DNA of 64,000 nucleotides from Cognatiluteimonas sedimenti (GTDB lineage: Bacteria > Pseudomonadota > Gammaproteobacteria > Xanthomonadales > Xanthomonadaceae): assembly GCF_022808325.1 (NCBI RefSeq), contig NZ_JALGCL010000001.1:1-64000 (forward strand), written 5' to 3'. Below the pieces are notes generated by a model. That model was not told the origin of the DNA. It did no database searches and saw nothing but the letters and a program-made list of their open reading frames with translations. Position 1 is the stretch's first letter. Each line of letters begins with the position of its first letter. A program made the position numbers and the translations under genes. Of this stretch, positions 31,531 through 40,084 are shown one piece after another.

Positions 31531-33585
31531 ATGTCGCGCCTGATGGTAACGCTGCTGTCGTGCACCGCCTGCCTGCTCGCGCTGGCACCTGCGCACGCGC
31601 GCACGATGGAGGTGCGGATCGCGCGCGTGACCACGGCCGTCGCGACCCTCGATGACGTGCGCGTGCGCCTGGACTGGCCGGCCCGTGCAGGGCACGGCGA
31701 ACTGACGCTCAGCGCCGGGCGCGTCGATGCCCCGGACTTGGGCTACCGCTACCGCGACCTGCGCTGGCGCTGCCCGTTGCAGCGCGACGGCAACGGGGGT
31801 TGGCGCTGCGACGGCGTACTGGCCGCCGGTGCCCGTGGGGCGCCATTGCGGCTGTCTGTCGACCTTGGAGCCGCCAGCACCGACGCGGTCCTTTCGCGCG
31901 GCCGCTCGACCCTGGCCTTGCACCGGCTGGCCGCGGCGCCCGACGACACCGGCATCGACCTCACCCGCGTTCCGCTGGCCTGGGCGCAGGCCCTGCTGGC
32001 GCGCGCCTGGCCTGCCGGGCAGATCAAGGCCGGTACCCTGGATGGCAAGTTGCGCGTGCACGCGCCCACCGCCGCGCCGCTGCAGGTCGCCGGGACGCTG
32101 GCGATCGCCGGCGCCGGCTTCGACACGCCGGACGCCAGCGTCGCCGGGCAGGGCCTCGACGGCCGCTTTGCCATCGATTGGCGCAAGACGCCGCAGCTGG
32201 CGACGGTGTCGATCGACGGCAGCCTCCACGGCGGTGAAATCCTCGCCGGCAACGCCTATGTCGCGCTGCCCGACACCCCGGTTGGCGTTCGCCTGGCCGG
32301 ACGCCAGGCCGGCGATGCCGGCTGGCAGCTGCCGACGATCGCCTGGCGGGACGGCAACGTACTGCAGGCCGATGGCAGCGCCGCCTTCGCCAGCGACGCC
32401 AGCCTGCGTGCGCTGGACCTGCAACTGCACAGCCGGGACGTCGCGCCGCTGCGCGATCGCTACCTGTCCGGCTGGCTCGGCCTGGCCGGGCTCGGCGAGC
32501 TCGACATGCGCGGCGCGTTCGACGCGCAGCTGCGGGTTGCCGACGGCCGGCTGCAATCGGCCAGCGCCGACCTGCACGACATCGACCTGGTCGACGCCAA
32601 GGGTCGTTTCCGCTTCGAGGGTCTCGATGGCACGCCACGCTTTTCCGCCAAGGCGCCGGTGGCGGGTGAGCTGCGCTGGCGCGGTGGCGAGCTGTACGGG
32701 CTCGACTTCGCCGCCGCCACCTTGCCGCTGGACAGCCGCGACGGCGAACTGCGGCTGCGCGACAGCGTCACCGTCCCCGCCTTCGGCGGCAGCCTGCGCT
32801 TCGACGACCTGGTATTGCGGCCGCCGGCGGCCGGCGCCGGCATGCGCATGCAGTTCGGCCTCGCGCTCGACCAGCTCGACATCGGCAAGCTGGCGCAGTC
32901 GCTCGGATGGCCCGCGTTCCAGGGCGAGCTCAGCGGGCGCATCCCGACCGCGCGCTACGCCGATGAGCGCCTGGAGTTCGATGGCGGCCTGACCGTGCAG
33001 CTGTTCGGCGGCCAGGTGCAGGTGTCGAAGCTGTCACTGGAGCGGCCGTTCGGGGTGGCGCCGTCGCTGACCGCCGACCTGGCGCTCGACGACCTCGACC
33101 TGATGGCGCTGACCGGGGTGTTCGATTTCGGCAGCATCAGCGGAAAACTCGATGGCCGCATCTCCGGCCTGCGCCTGGTCGATTGGGGCGCGACCGCCTT
33201 CGATGCCGAGCTGCATACCGACCGCGCGGCCGCCCGCGCCGCCAACGTGCGCCAGCGCATCAGCCAGCGTGCGGTGCAGAACATCTCCAGCGTCGGCGAT
33301 AGTTCCTTCGTCAGCAGCCTGCAGGGGCAGTTGATCGGCCTGTTCGACGACTTCGGCTATCGCCGGATCGGCATTTCCTGTCGCCTCGCCAACGAGGTCT
33401 GCCAGATGGGTGGCCTGGATCCCGCCGATAATCCCGGTTCAGAGACGGGTGGTTTTACTATCGTCGAAGGCGCATCGCTGCCGCGCCTCACGGTGGTCGG
33501 CTTCAACCGCCAGGTCGACTGGCCGACCTTGCTGGAGCGGCTGGCGGCCGCCGGCAAGGGCGACGTCAAGCCGGTCGTGCAATGA
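31531..33585 (+). CDS. AsmA-like exported protein, YdbH-type
   Basis: A 684-residue protein with an N-terminal signal-like helix (to about 23, ending PAHAR). A long beta-rich body follows with repeated short amphipathic strands and GxLxG patterns. The C-terminal region (about 520-600, LDDLDLMALTGVFDFGSISG, then GRISGLRLVDWG) resembles the AsmA/TamB/YdbH repeating-groove family. The next gene carries a YdbL domain, and in E. coli ydbH-ynbE-ydbL form an envelope bridge thought to move phospholipid to the outer membrane. YdbH identity is therefore inferred from context and general architecture, not from a specific motif. Confidence 0.65.
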   Translation: MSRLMVTLLSCTACLLALAPAHARTMEVRIARVTTAVATLDDVRVRLDWPARAGHGELTLSAGRVDAPDLGYRYRDLRWRCPLQRDGNGGWRCDGVLAAGARGAPLRLSVDLGAASTDAVLSRGRSTLALHRLAAAPDDTGIDLTRVPLAWAQALLARAWPAGQIKAGTLDGKLRVHAPTAAPLQVAGTLAIAGAGFDTPDASVAGQGLDGRFAIDWRKTPQLATVSIDGSLHGGEILAGNAYVALPDTPVGVRLAGRQAGDAGWQLPTIAWRDGNVLQADGSAAFASDASLRALDLQLHSRDVAPLRDRYLSGWLGLAGLGELDMRGAFDAQLRVADGRLQSASADLHDIDLVDAKGRFRFEGLDGTPRFSAKAPVAGELRWRGGELYGLDFAAATLPLDSRDGELRLRDSVTVPAFGGSLRFDDLVLRPPAAGAGMRMQFGLALDQLDIGKLAQSLGWPAFQGELSGRIPTARYADERLEFDGGLTVQLFGGQVQVSKLSLERPFGVAPSLTADLALDDLDLMALTGVFDFGSISGKLDGRISGLRLVDWGATAFDAELHTDRAAARAANVRQRISQRAVQNISSVGDSSFVSSLQGQLIGLFDDFGYRRIGISCRLANEVCQMGGLDPADNPGSETGGFTIVEGASLPRLTVVGFNRQVDWPTLLERLAAAGKGDVKPVVQ

Positions 33586-33628
33586 TCGCGATCCACGAGC
33601 CGCCATGGTCCGCACAGGAGAAATGCAG

Positions 33629-34240
33629 ATGAAACGCTGGATGGGAATGCCGGTCGCCGCGCTGGTGCTGACCGCGTGCGTGACGATCAACGTCTACTTC
33701 CCGGCCGCCGAGGCCAAGGAAGCGGCCAAGCAGTTCGTCGAGAAGGTGATCGGCGACGAGGCGCAGCCGCGGGCGTCGGACCAGAACGACGACGGCAACG
33801 ACAGTGGCGGCATGGCAAGCGCGTTGCCCGCGCTCCGCTTCGATCCGCTGATGCTGATCGGCATTGCCCCGGCGTACGCCCAGGGCAAGCCCGACATCAC
33901 CATCAAGACGCCCGCGATCCAGGCGATCCAGGCGCGGATGGAATCGCGCTTCGATGCCAGCCTGCGCGCCGGCTTCGATTCCGGTGCGCTGGGATTCACC
34001 AGCGACGGCCTGGTGGTGGTGCGCGACGCCGGCAAGCTCGGCCTCAAGGATCGCGTCGCCGTCAACCAGGCGGTGGCCGACGACAACCGCGACCGCAAGG
34101 CGGTCTACCGCGAGGTCGCGGTGGCCAACGGCCATCCGGAATGGGAAGCGCAGATCCGCGGGGTGTTCGCCAAGCAATGGATCGCCAGCGCCCGCAGCGG
34201 CTGGTGGTACCAGTCCGGCGGCGCCTGGAAGCAGAAGTAG
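33629..34240 (+). CDS. Lipoprotein-YdbL (DUF1318) fusion protein
   Basis: A 203-residue lipoprotein. Lipobox LTAC with Cys17 is followed by VTINVYFPAAEAKEAA. Residues 98-203 match the YdbL/DUF1318 pattern (VNQAVADDNRDRKAVYREVA, then a WWYQSGGAWKQK end, compared with the E. coli YdbL GKWVRK end). Between them, residues 73-86 (LMLIGIAPAYAQ) look like the hydrophobic core and cleavage site of a former signal peptide. This suggests a YnbE-like lipoprotein joined to YdbL. The second ATG (33629) is chosen because AGGAG lies 8 bases ahead of it. It probably works with the AsmA-like protein 43 bases upstream. Confidence 0.8.
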   Translation: MKRWMGMPVAALVLTACVTINVYFPAAEAKEAAKQFVEKVIGDEAQPRASDQNDDGNDSGGMASALPALRFDPLMLIGIAPAYAQGKPDITIKTPAIQAIQARMESRFDASLRAGFDSGALGFTSDGLVVVRDAGKLGLKDRVAVNQAVADDNRDRKAVYREVAVANGHPEWEAQIRGVFAKQWIASARSGWWYQSGGAWKQK

Positions 34241-34255
34241 GCGGCGCGGTTTCCG

Positions 34256-34290
34256 CGACGACGGCCCGCCCTGGCGGGCCGTCGTCGTTT
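34256..34290 (+). terminator. Rho-independent terminator after the YdbL gene
   Basis: An inverted repeat of at least 13 bp (CGACGACGGCCCG with CGGGCCGTCGTCG) around a CCCTGG loop lies 15 bases after the stop and is followed by TTTCGGCTT. The stem is very stable, but the T tract is short. Confidence 0.7.
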
Positions 34291-34381
34291 CGGCTTCCGC
34301 CGACACCACGCGGTGGCAGGCACGCCGCGGGAGATGCCATGCGCGACAATACGCGCCCCCAGCGCAACCCCGTGACCCAAG

Positions 34382-35719
34382 TTGGCCCGCATCGACCAGA
34401 CGCCCTTCGAGATCGACATCCTCGACCTGAGCCACGACGGCCGCGGCGTCGCCCGCCGCGCCGAAGGCCAGGCCAACCCCGGCAAGGCAGTATTCGTTTC
34501 CGGCGCATTGCCGGGAGAGCGCGTGCTGGCGCAGCAGACCGGCCGCCAGCGCAGCTTCGACGAGGCCAGGACGCTGCAGGTCCTGCGGCCTTCCGCCGAC
34601 CGTGTCGAGCCGCGCTGCCCGCACTTCGGCACCTGCGGCGGCTGCGCACTGCAGCACCTGGAAGAATCGCGGCAGATCCACGCCAAGCAACGCGTGCTGC
34701 TGGAGAACCTGGAACGCATCGGCCACGTGGCGCCGGAGGCGGTGCTGCCGCCGCTGACCGACGCCGCCTGGGGCTACCGCCGCAAGGGCCGCTTCTCGGT
34801 GCGCAGGGTGGAGAAGAAGGACAAGACCCTGGTCGGCTTCCGCGAACAGGATCCGCGTTTCGTCGCCGACCTGTCGGTATGCCACACGGTGATCCCGCAG
34901 ATCGGCTTCAAGGTCGATGCGCTGGCTGCGCTGGTCGATGGCCTGCAGGCGCGTCGTGAGATCCCGCAGATCGAATTCATCGCCGGCGATGACACGGTTG
35001 CGTTGGTGTTCCGCCACCTGCAGCCGTTGGCCGAGGGCGACCGCGCAGCGCTGCTGGCTTTCGCGCAGGCGCACGGCTTCGCGATCTTCCTGCAACCCGG
35101 TGGCATCGATTCCGTGCACCCGCTGTGGCCCCAGGACCCCAAGTTGGCCTTCCGCCTGCCGCAATGGGATGTCGAACTGCAGTTCCGCCCGCTCGATTTC
35201 ATCCAGGTCAACGCCGGCCTCAACCAGAAGATGATCGTGCGGGCGCTGGAACTGCTGGACGCCCAACCCGACGAGCGCGTGCTCGACCTGTTCTGTGGCC
35301 TCGGCAACTTCACCCTGCCGTTGGCGCGCGGCGTGCGCGAGGTGGTGGGCGTGGAAGGCGATGCCGGGCTGGTGCTGCGCGCGCGCGACAATGCCCGACA
35401 CAACGGCATCGCCAACGCGGAATTCCACGCCGCCGACCTTGCCAAGGACCTGGGCGGGCACACCTGGATGCGCGCCGGATTCGATCGCTTGCTGCTCGAC
35501 CCGCCGCGCTCCGGCGCCGACGCGGCCTTGAAGCAGCTGCCGTTGAAAGGCCTGAAGCGGATCGTGTACGTCAGCTGCCATCCGGGCTCGCTGGCGCGCG
35601 ATGCCGGTTACCTCGTCAACGAGCGCGGCTGGAAACTGCGGGCCGCCGGGGTGATGGACATGTTCCCGCACACCGCGCACGTCGAGTCGATCGCGATGTT
35701 CGAACCGCGCAAGGACTGA
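34382..35719 (+). CDS. rlmD: 23S rRNA (uracil-1939-C5)-methyltransferase
   Basis: A 445-residue RumA-type enzyme. An N-terminal TRAM domain (about 1-70) is followed by the iron-sulfur cysteines Cys79, Cys85 and Cys88 (CPHFGTCGGC) plus one near residue 167 (SVCHT). The SAM domain has LDLFCGLGNFTLPLA and the catalytic Cys in VYVSCHPGSLARD. The only plausible start is TTG at 34382, because an in-frame TGA lies 9 bases upstream. A GACAAT box at 34345-34350 may be its -10 element. Confidence 0.95.
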   Translation: MARIDQTPFEIDILDLSHDGRGVARRAEGQANPGKAVFVSGALPGERVLAQQTGRQRSFDEARTLQVLRPSADRVEPRCPHFGTCGGCALQHLEESRQIHAKQRVLLENLERIGHVAPEAVLPPLTDAAWGYRRKGRFSVRRVEKKDKTLVGFREQDPRFVADLSVCHTVIPQIGFKVDALAALVDGLQARREIPQIEFIAGDDTVALVFRHLQPLAEGDRAALLAFAQAHGFAIFLQPGGIDSVHPLWPQDPKLAFRLPQWDVELQFRPLDFIQVNAGLNQKMIVRALELLDAQPDERVLDLFCGLGNFTLPLARGVREVVGVEGDAGLVLRARDNARHNGIANAEFHAADLAKDLGGHTWMRAGFDRLLLDPPRSGADAALKQLPLKGLKRIVYVSCHPGSLARDAGYLVNERGWKLRAAGVMDMFPHTAHVESIAMFEPRKD

Positions 35720-35827
35720 ACGCGCTTCTGATGGATCACAACGCGCCGCCGCGCGCTGCGATACTCGCTTGCGGTGCCGGAAGGCGACGGATGCCGTATC
35801 GGCGACAAGGAATCGAGCAAGCCAAAC

Positions 35828-36340
35828 ATGGCCATCGAAATCGAACGCAAGTTCCTGGTCACCAGTGACGCCTGGCGCGCGGCGGCGCGCAAGGTCGTGC
35901 CCATGGCGCAGGGCTACCTCAACGACCTGGCGACGATGGACAGTGGGGCGATGCGTGCCTCCGTGCGCGTGCGCATCGCCGGTGAAGCGGCCTACCTCAA
36001 CCTCAAGTCGCTCCAGCTGGGGCATACCCGGCAGGAATTCGACTATCCGATCCCGGTCGCCGATGCGCGCGCGCTGCTGGCGATGTGCGTGGGTGGCCTG
36101 GTGGAGAAGCGCCGGCATCACGTCGAGCATGGTGGCCACCTGTGGGAAGTCGACGAATTCCTCGGCGACAACGCCGGCCTGGTGGTGGCGGAAATCGAAT
36201 TGCAGGCCGCGGACGAAGCATTCGCCCGTCCCGACTGGCTGGGCGACGAAGTCACCCAGTCGGTGCGCTACTACAACCTCGCGCTCGCGACGCGCCCGTA
36301 TGCGCAGTGGACCGCGGTAGAGCGCGGAACGGCAGCGTAG
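35828..36340 (+). CDS. CYTH-domain inorganic triphosphatase
   Basis: A 170-residue single CYTH domain. The ExExK signature is at the N-terminus (IEIERKFLV), followed by a basic and acidic tunnel pattern (RVRI, YLNLKS, EFDYPIP, VEKRRHHVEHGG, WEVDEF, VVAEIEL). Single-domain bacterial members such as the Nitrosomonas and Clostridium TTMs hydrolyse tripolyphosphate or act as adenylate cyclase relatives; the former is more likely here. The ATG at 35828 is chosen because the motif must be near the N-terminus. A GATACT box about 65 bases upstream could be its promoter. Confidence 0.88.
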   Translation: MAIEIERKFLVTSDAWRAAARKVVPMAQGYLNDLATMDSGAMRASVRVRIAGEAAYLNLKSLQLGHTRQEFDYPIPVADARALLAMCVGGLVEKRRHHVEHGGHLWEVDEFLGDNAGLVVAEIELQAADEAFARPDWLGDEVTQSVRYYNLALATRPYAQWTAVERGTAA

Positions 36341-36456
36341 CAGCGCCGCAGGGAGCGTTGCCCGGCGGCGTCAATGCCCGGAGAAGCCGTCGCGATCCAC
36401 ATCGCACTGTGACGCCGATGCTTGAGCCGGCCTCGCCGCATCCCCATGTGGTACGC

Positions 36457-37143
36457 ATGCGCATCGATATCTGGTCCGACGTGGTCTGCCCCTGGTGCTG
36501 GATCGGCAAGCATCGACTGCGCGCCGCGCTGGCGCAGGCCGGCGTCGCCGGCCGCGACGCCGAGGTCCACTGGCACGCGTTCCAGCTCGACCCGGAAGCG
36601 GGCGATGCGCCGGTCCCGCTGCGCGAGGCCTACGCACGCAAGTTCGGCGGCCCCGAGCGCACCCAACAGATCCTGCGCCAGACCCAGGACACTGGCCGCG
36701 CCGAGGGCCTGCCGTTCGACTTCGATCGCGACCAGGTACGCGTCGGCACGTTCAAGGCCCACCGGTTGCTGTGGCTGGCCGGCCGCGAAGGCGATGCCGA
36801 TGCGGTCGGCGAGGCGCTGTTCCGCGTCCACTTCGCCGAAGGCCGCAACCTCGCCGACCTGCAGACGCTGGTCGATGCCGGTGTTGCCGGCGGGCTCGGC
36901 GAAGATCGCGTGCGCGCCTTGTTCGCCGGCGACGAAGGCAGCGCCGAGGTGCAGGCGCAACTCGCCCAGGCGCGGCAACTGGGCATCCGCGCCGTGCCCA
37001 GTTTCGTGATCGATGGCTGCGTGCTGGTGCAGGGCGCGCAATCGCCGGCAGCCTTCCTGCAGGCGTTCGCGCAGGCCGGGGCGCGCGTGGGGCAGGCATC
37101 GCCTGCGGCCGATGCCCGCGGGCCCGAGGGCTGCAGCGTCTAG
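36457..37143 (+). CDS. DsbA-family oxidoreductase (FrnE-like)
   Basis: A 228-residue thioredoxin-fold protein of the FrnE/2-hydroxychromene-2-carboxylate isomerase group. Active-site CPWC (Cys11, Cys14) follows the first strand (RIDIWSDVV). The long helical insert and the cis-Pro region AVPSFVIDG (about 186-194) are typical. No signal peptide is visible, so it is probably cytoplasmic. An ATG at 36418 would add 13 residues. It follows the CYTH gene in the same direction. The substrate is unknown. Confidence 0.83.
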   Translation: MRIDIWSDVVCPWCWIGKHRLRAALAQAGVAGRDAEVHWHAFQLDPEAGDAPVPLREAYARKFGGPERTQQILRQTQDTGRAEGLPFDFDRDQVRVGTFKAHRLLWLAGREGDADAVGEALFRVHFAEGRNLADLQTLVDAGVAGGLGEDRVRALFAGDEGSAEVQAQLAQARQLGIRAVPSFVIDGCVLVQGAQSPAAFLQAFAQAGARVGQASPAADARGPEGCSV

Positions 37144-37288
37144 CACGGGATTGCGCACCGCCACCGGCGCGCGGATCGGCGATTGGCGACTGCCGCCCGC
37201 CGCCAGGCAGGCAAGTGCGCGACAATGGGTCGCCCGGTTCACGCCACCTGGTTCACGCCCCCGTTCAGACCGACTGGAGATTGTCCGC

Positions 37289-38287
37289 ATGCTCGTGATC
37301 GGCGTTGCCGGTACCGAACTCACCGCGCAGGAGCGCGACTGGCTGCAGCATGACGCCTGTGCCGGAGTGATCCTGTTCACCCGCAACTTCGCGTCCAGGG
37401 CGCAGGTCGCCGAGCTGTCGCAGGCGATCCGCGAGGCAGCGCCGAGGCCGCAACTGGTCTGCGTCGACCAGGAAGGCGGCCGGGTGCAGCGCTTCCGCGA
37501 CGGCTTCAGCGCGTTGCCGTCGCTGGAGGGTTTCGGCCGCCTGCATGCCGCGTATCCGGCCGCGGCCCTGCAACTCGCCGAGGAACACGCCTGGCTGATG
37601 GCCAGCGAGATCCGCGCCAGCGGCGTCGACCTGAGCTTCGCGCCGGTGGTCGACCTGGGGCGCGGCAATCGCGCGATCGGCGATCGCGCGTTTTCCGCCG
37701 ATCCGCAGGTGGTCGCCGAGTTCACCAGGGCCTACGTGCGCGGCATGCACGCGGCCGGCATGGCGGCTACGCTGAAGCATTTCCCCGGGCACGGCTCGGT
37801 GCTGGAAGACACCCACTTCGACGATGCCGTCGACGAACGCACGCTCGAGCAGATCCGCGCGCTCGACCTGGTGCCATTTGTCGCCGGGATCGAGGCCAGG
37901 GCCGACGCGGTGATGATGGCGCACGTGGTCTACCCGCAGGTGGCGCCGGAGCCGGCCGGCTATTCGAGGCGCTGGATCGAGGACATCCTGCGCCGGGAGA
38001 TGGGGTTCCGCGGCGTGGTCTTCAGCGACGACATCGGCATGGCCGCCGCGTTCTCGGCCGGCGGGGTGAAATCGCGCATCGACGCGCACCTGGATGCCGG
38101 TTGCGACGTCGTGCTGGTGTGCCATCCGGAACTGGTCGAGGAGTCGCTCGCCGCCGTCGCCGGCCGCAAACTCAACACCGCGGCGCTGGTCGGACTCATC
38201 GGCCGGGGTGCGATGGGTTGGGACGGACTGCTGGCCGGGACGCGCCACGGGAATGCGCAGTCGCGGCTTTCGGGGGGCATCGCATGA
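37289..38287 (+). CDS. nagZ: Beta-N-acetylhexosaminidase NagZ
   Basis: A 332-residue GH3 cytoplasmic enzyme that removes GlcNAc from anhydro-muropeptides in peptidoglycan recycling. The KHFPGHG loop (with the catalytic His) is near residue 167 and the nucleophile Asp in FSDDIGM near 249. TGGAGA lies 8 bases before the ATG. It overlaps hpt by ATGA, linking cell-wall recycling with purine salvage. A GACAAT box at 37221-37226 may be its -10 element. Confidence 0.96.
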   Translation: MLVIGVAGTELTAQERDWLQHDACAGVILFTRNFASRAQVAELSQAIREAAPRPQLVCVDQEGGRVQRFRDGFSALPSLEGFGRLHAAYPAAALQLAEEHAWLMASEIRASGVDLSFAPVVDLGRGNRAIGDRAFSADPQVVAEFTRAYVRGMHAAGMAATLKHFPGHGSVLEDTHFDDAVDERTLEQIRALDLVPFVAGIEARADAVMMAHVVYPQVAPEPAGYSRRWIEDILRREMGFRGVVFSDDIGMAAAFSAGGVKSRIDAHLDAGCDVVLVCHPELVEESLAAVAGRKLNTAALVGLIGRGAMGWDGLLAGTRHGNAQSRLSGGIA

Positions 38288-38871
38288 GCGTGGTTCCCGA
38301 TCTCGCGACTGCGCTGGCCCGTGCCGAAGTCGTGCACGACCGCGCGACCATCGAGCGCGCGATCGCGCGGATGGCCGTGCGCATCCGCAACGACTACGCC
38401 TGCAGCGTGCCGGCTTCAAGCGATAGCGTGAGCTCCAGGCCAGTGTTCCTGACGGTCATGCATGGTGGCTTGCCGTTCGCGGCGCAACTGGCGCTGGAGA
38501 TCGGCGCGCGCGGCCTGGACCTGGAGTTCGACTACCTGCACGCCACCCGCTATCGAGGCGCGACCACCGGCGGCCAGCTCGCCTGGAAGCACCTTCCGGA
38601 AACGCCGTTGCGCGGCCGCCGCGTGCTGCTGGTCGACGATATCGTCGACGAGGGGCATACGCTCGCCGCCGTGCGTGCCTGGTGCCTGGGGCAGGGCGCG
38701 CGCGACGTGCGCATCGCGGCGCTGGCGGTGAAACGACACGACCGTTGCGTGCCCGGCCTGCGTGCCGACTACGCCGGCCTCGACGTCCCCGACCGTTATG
38801 TCTTCGGTTACGGCATGGACTACCACGAGCAGGGCCGCAACCTGCCCGTGATCTATGCCCTTCCGGAATAA
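38284..38871 (+). CDS. hpt: Hypoxanthine-guanine phosphoribosyltransferase
   Basis: A 195-residue type I phosphoribosyltransferase. The PRPP motif VLLVDDIVDEGHTL is at about 118-131, and the purine-binding C-terminal DRYVFGYGMDYHEQGRNLP matches bacterial Hpt. It makes IMP or GMP from hypoxanthine or guanine. It is placed between nagZ and a methylthioinosine phosphorylase whose product is hypoxanthine, so the two purine genes would form a salvage route. Confidence 0.9.
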   Translation: MSVVPDLATALARAEVVHDRATIERAIARMAVRIRNDYACSVPASSDSVSSRPVFLTVMHGGLPFAAQLALEIGARGLDLEFDYLHATRYRGATTGGQLAWKHLPETPLRGRRVLLVDDIVDEGHTLAAVRAWCLGQGARDVRIAALAVKRHDRCVPGLRADYAGLDVPDRYVFGYGMDYHEQGRNLPVIYALPE

Positions 38872-38908
38872 GCCCGTGCAGCCGGCCATTGGCCGGAATG
38901 GAGCCGAC

Positions 38909-39688
38909 GTGAGCCCGACGCATCCCGCCATCGACCTCGCCGTGATCGGCGGTACCGGCGTCTATGCGTTGGCCGAACTCGCCGACGTCGAAACCGTGGC
39001 CACTGCGACCCGCTACGGCGCCCCGTCCGGGCCCATCCGCATCGGCACCCTGGCTGGCCACCGCGTCGCCTTCCTCGCCCGCCATGGCGAGGGACACAGC
39101 GTGCCGCCGCACCGCATCAACTACCGCGCCAACCTGGCCGCGCTGCAACAGGCCGGCGCCGCGCGCGTGCTTGCCCTCAACACCGTCGGTGGCATCGACG
39201 CCGCCTACGCGCCGCGTGCGCTCGGCTGCCCGGACCAGCTGATCGACTACACCTGGGGGCGCGTCTCCACGCTGTGCGAAGGCGATGTCGATGATGGCGG
39301 CGGCAATGCGGTGCTGCACGTGGATTTCGGCGATCCGTACACGCCGTCGCTGCGTGCGCAACTGCTGGCTGCCGCACGCGGGGCAGGGGTGGCGCTGGTC
39401 GACGGTGGCTGCTACGGCGCGACCCAGGGGCCGCGGCTGGAAACGAAGGCCGAAATATTGCGCATGCGCCGCGATGGTTGCGACCTGGTCGGCATGACCG
39501 GCATGCCCGAAGCGGGCCTGGCGCGCGAACTGGGGCTCGAGTACGCGTGCCTGGCGATCGTCGCCAACTGGGCCGCCGGTGCCGGCCCGGATCCGGACGA
39601 GGTCATCACCCTCGACGAGGTGCTTGCCAACGTCGCCGCGGCCAGCGCCGGCGTGTCGCGCCTGCTGGCGGCGTTGCTGGCGGGGTGA
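38909..39688 (+). CDS. mtnP: S-methyl-5'-thioinosine phosphorylase (MTAP family)
   Basis: A 259-residue purine nucleoside phosphorylase of the MTAP/MTIP group. Phosphate-site GGTGVY is at about 14-19, FLARHGEGHSVPPHRINYRAN follows, and YGATQGPRLETKAEI and GMTGMPEAGLARELGL are family blocks. It splits methylthioinosine (or methylthioadenosine) to a base plus methylthioribose-1-phosphate. In Pseudomonas the nagZ-linked homologue PA3004 prefers methylthioinosine. GTG at 38909 with GGAG upstream avoids overlap with hpt. An ATG at 38855 is the alternative. Confidence 0.88.
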   Translation: MSPTHPAIDLAVIGGTGVYALAELADVETVATATRYGAPSGPIRIGTLAGHRVAFLARHGEGHSVPPHRINYRANLAALQQAGAARVLALNTVGGIDAAYAPRALGCPDQLIDYTWGRVSTLCEGDVDDGGGNAVLHVDFGDPYTPSLRAQLLAAARGAGVALVDGGCYGATQGPRLETKAEILRMRRDGCDLVGMTGMPEAGLARELGLEYACLAIVANWAAGAGPDPDEVITLDEVLANVAAASAGVSRLLAALLAG

Positions 39689-39786
39689 TTGCAAGCCGCG
39701 CGGCCGCTTAGCATACTCGCGCGGTGCGCCAGGCCGCCCCACGCGCCGACGCACGCACACCGCATCCAGACGAGGTCACCAGCGAT

Positions 39787-39993
39787 ATGCAGTACGGCAC
39801 CGTGAAGTGGTTCAACGACGCCAAGGGTTTTGGTTTCATCGCACCCGAGGACGGCAGCGCCGACGTGTTCGTGCACTATTCGGCGATCAGCAGCAACGGC
39901 TTCAAGAGCCTGCAGGAAGGCCAGCGGGTCAGCTACGAGGTCACCCAGGGCCCGAAGGGCGCGCAAGCCGCCGGCGTGCAGCCGGTCGCCTGA
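39787..39993 (+). CDS. Cold-shock-family protein
   Basis: A 68-residue CSD protein. RNP1 KGFGFI and RNP2 VFVHYS are intact, and the start [11 protein letters not shown] is typical. It binds single-stranded nucleic acid as an RNA chaperone or anti-terminator. It stands alone and ends in a strong terminator. A CATACT box at 39713-39718 may be its -10 element, leaving a leader of about 65 bases, shorter than the cspA leader of E. coli. Confidence 0.97.
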   Translation: MQYGTVKWFNDAKGFGFIAPEDGSADVFVHYSAISSNGFKSLQEGQRVSYEVTQGPKGAQAAGVQPVA

Positions 39994-40019
39994 GCGCAGC
40001 CCGAAACCGCGCTTTGCAG

Positions 40020-40044
40020 GCCCCGCTCCGGCGGGGCTTTTTTT
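40020..40044 (+). terminator. Rho-independent terminator after the cold-shock gene
   Basis: A perfect stem GCCCCGC/GCGGGGC with a TCCG loop (40020-40037) is followed by seven T residues (40038-40044). This is a textbook terminator and the strongest in the window. Confidence 0.97.
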
Positions 40045-40084
40045 GTGGCGCGGGAGCACAATCACGATTGGCCTGCACGGAGCA

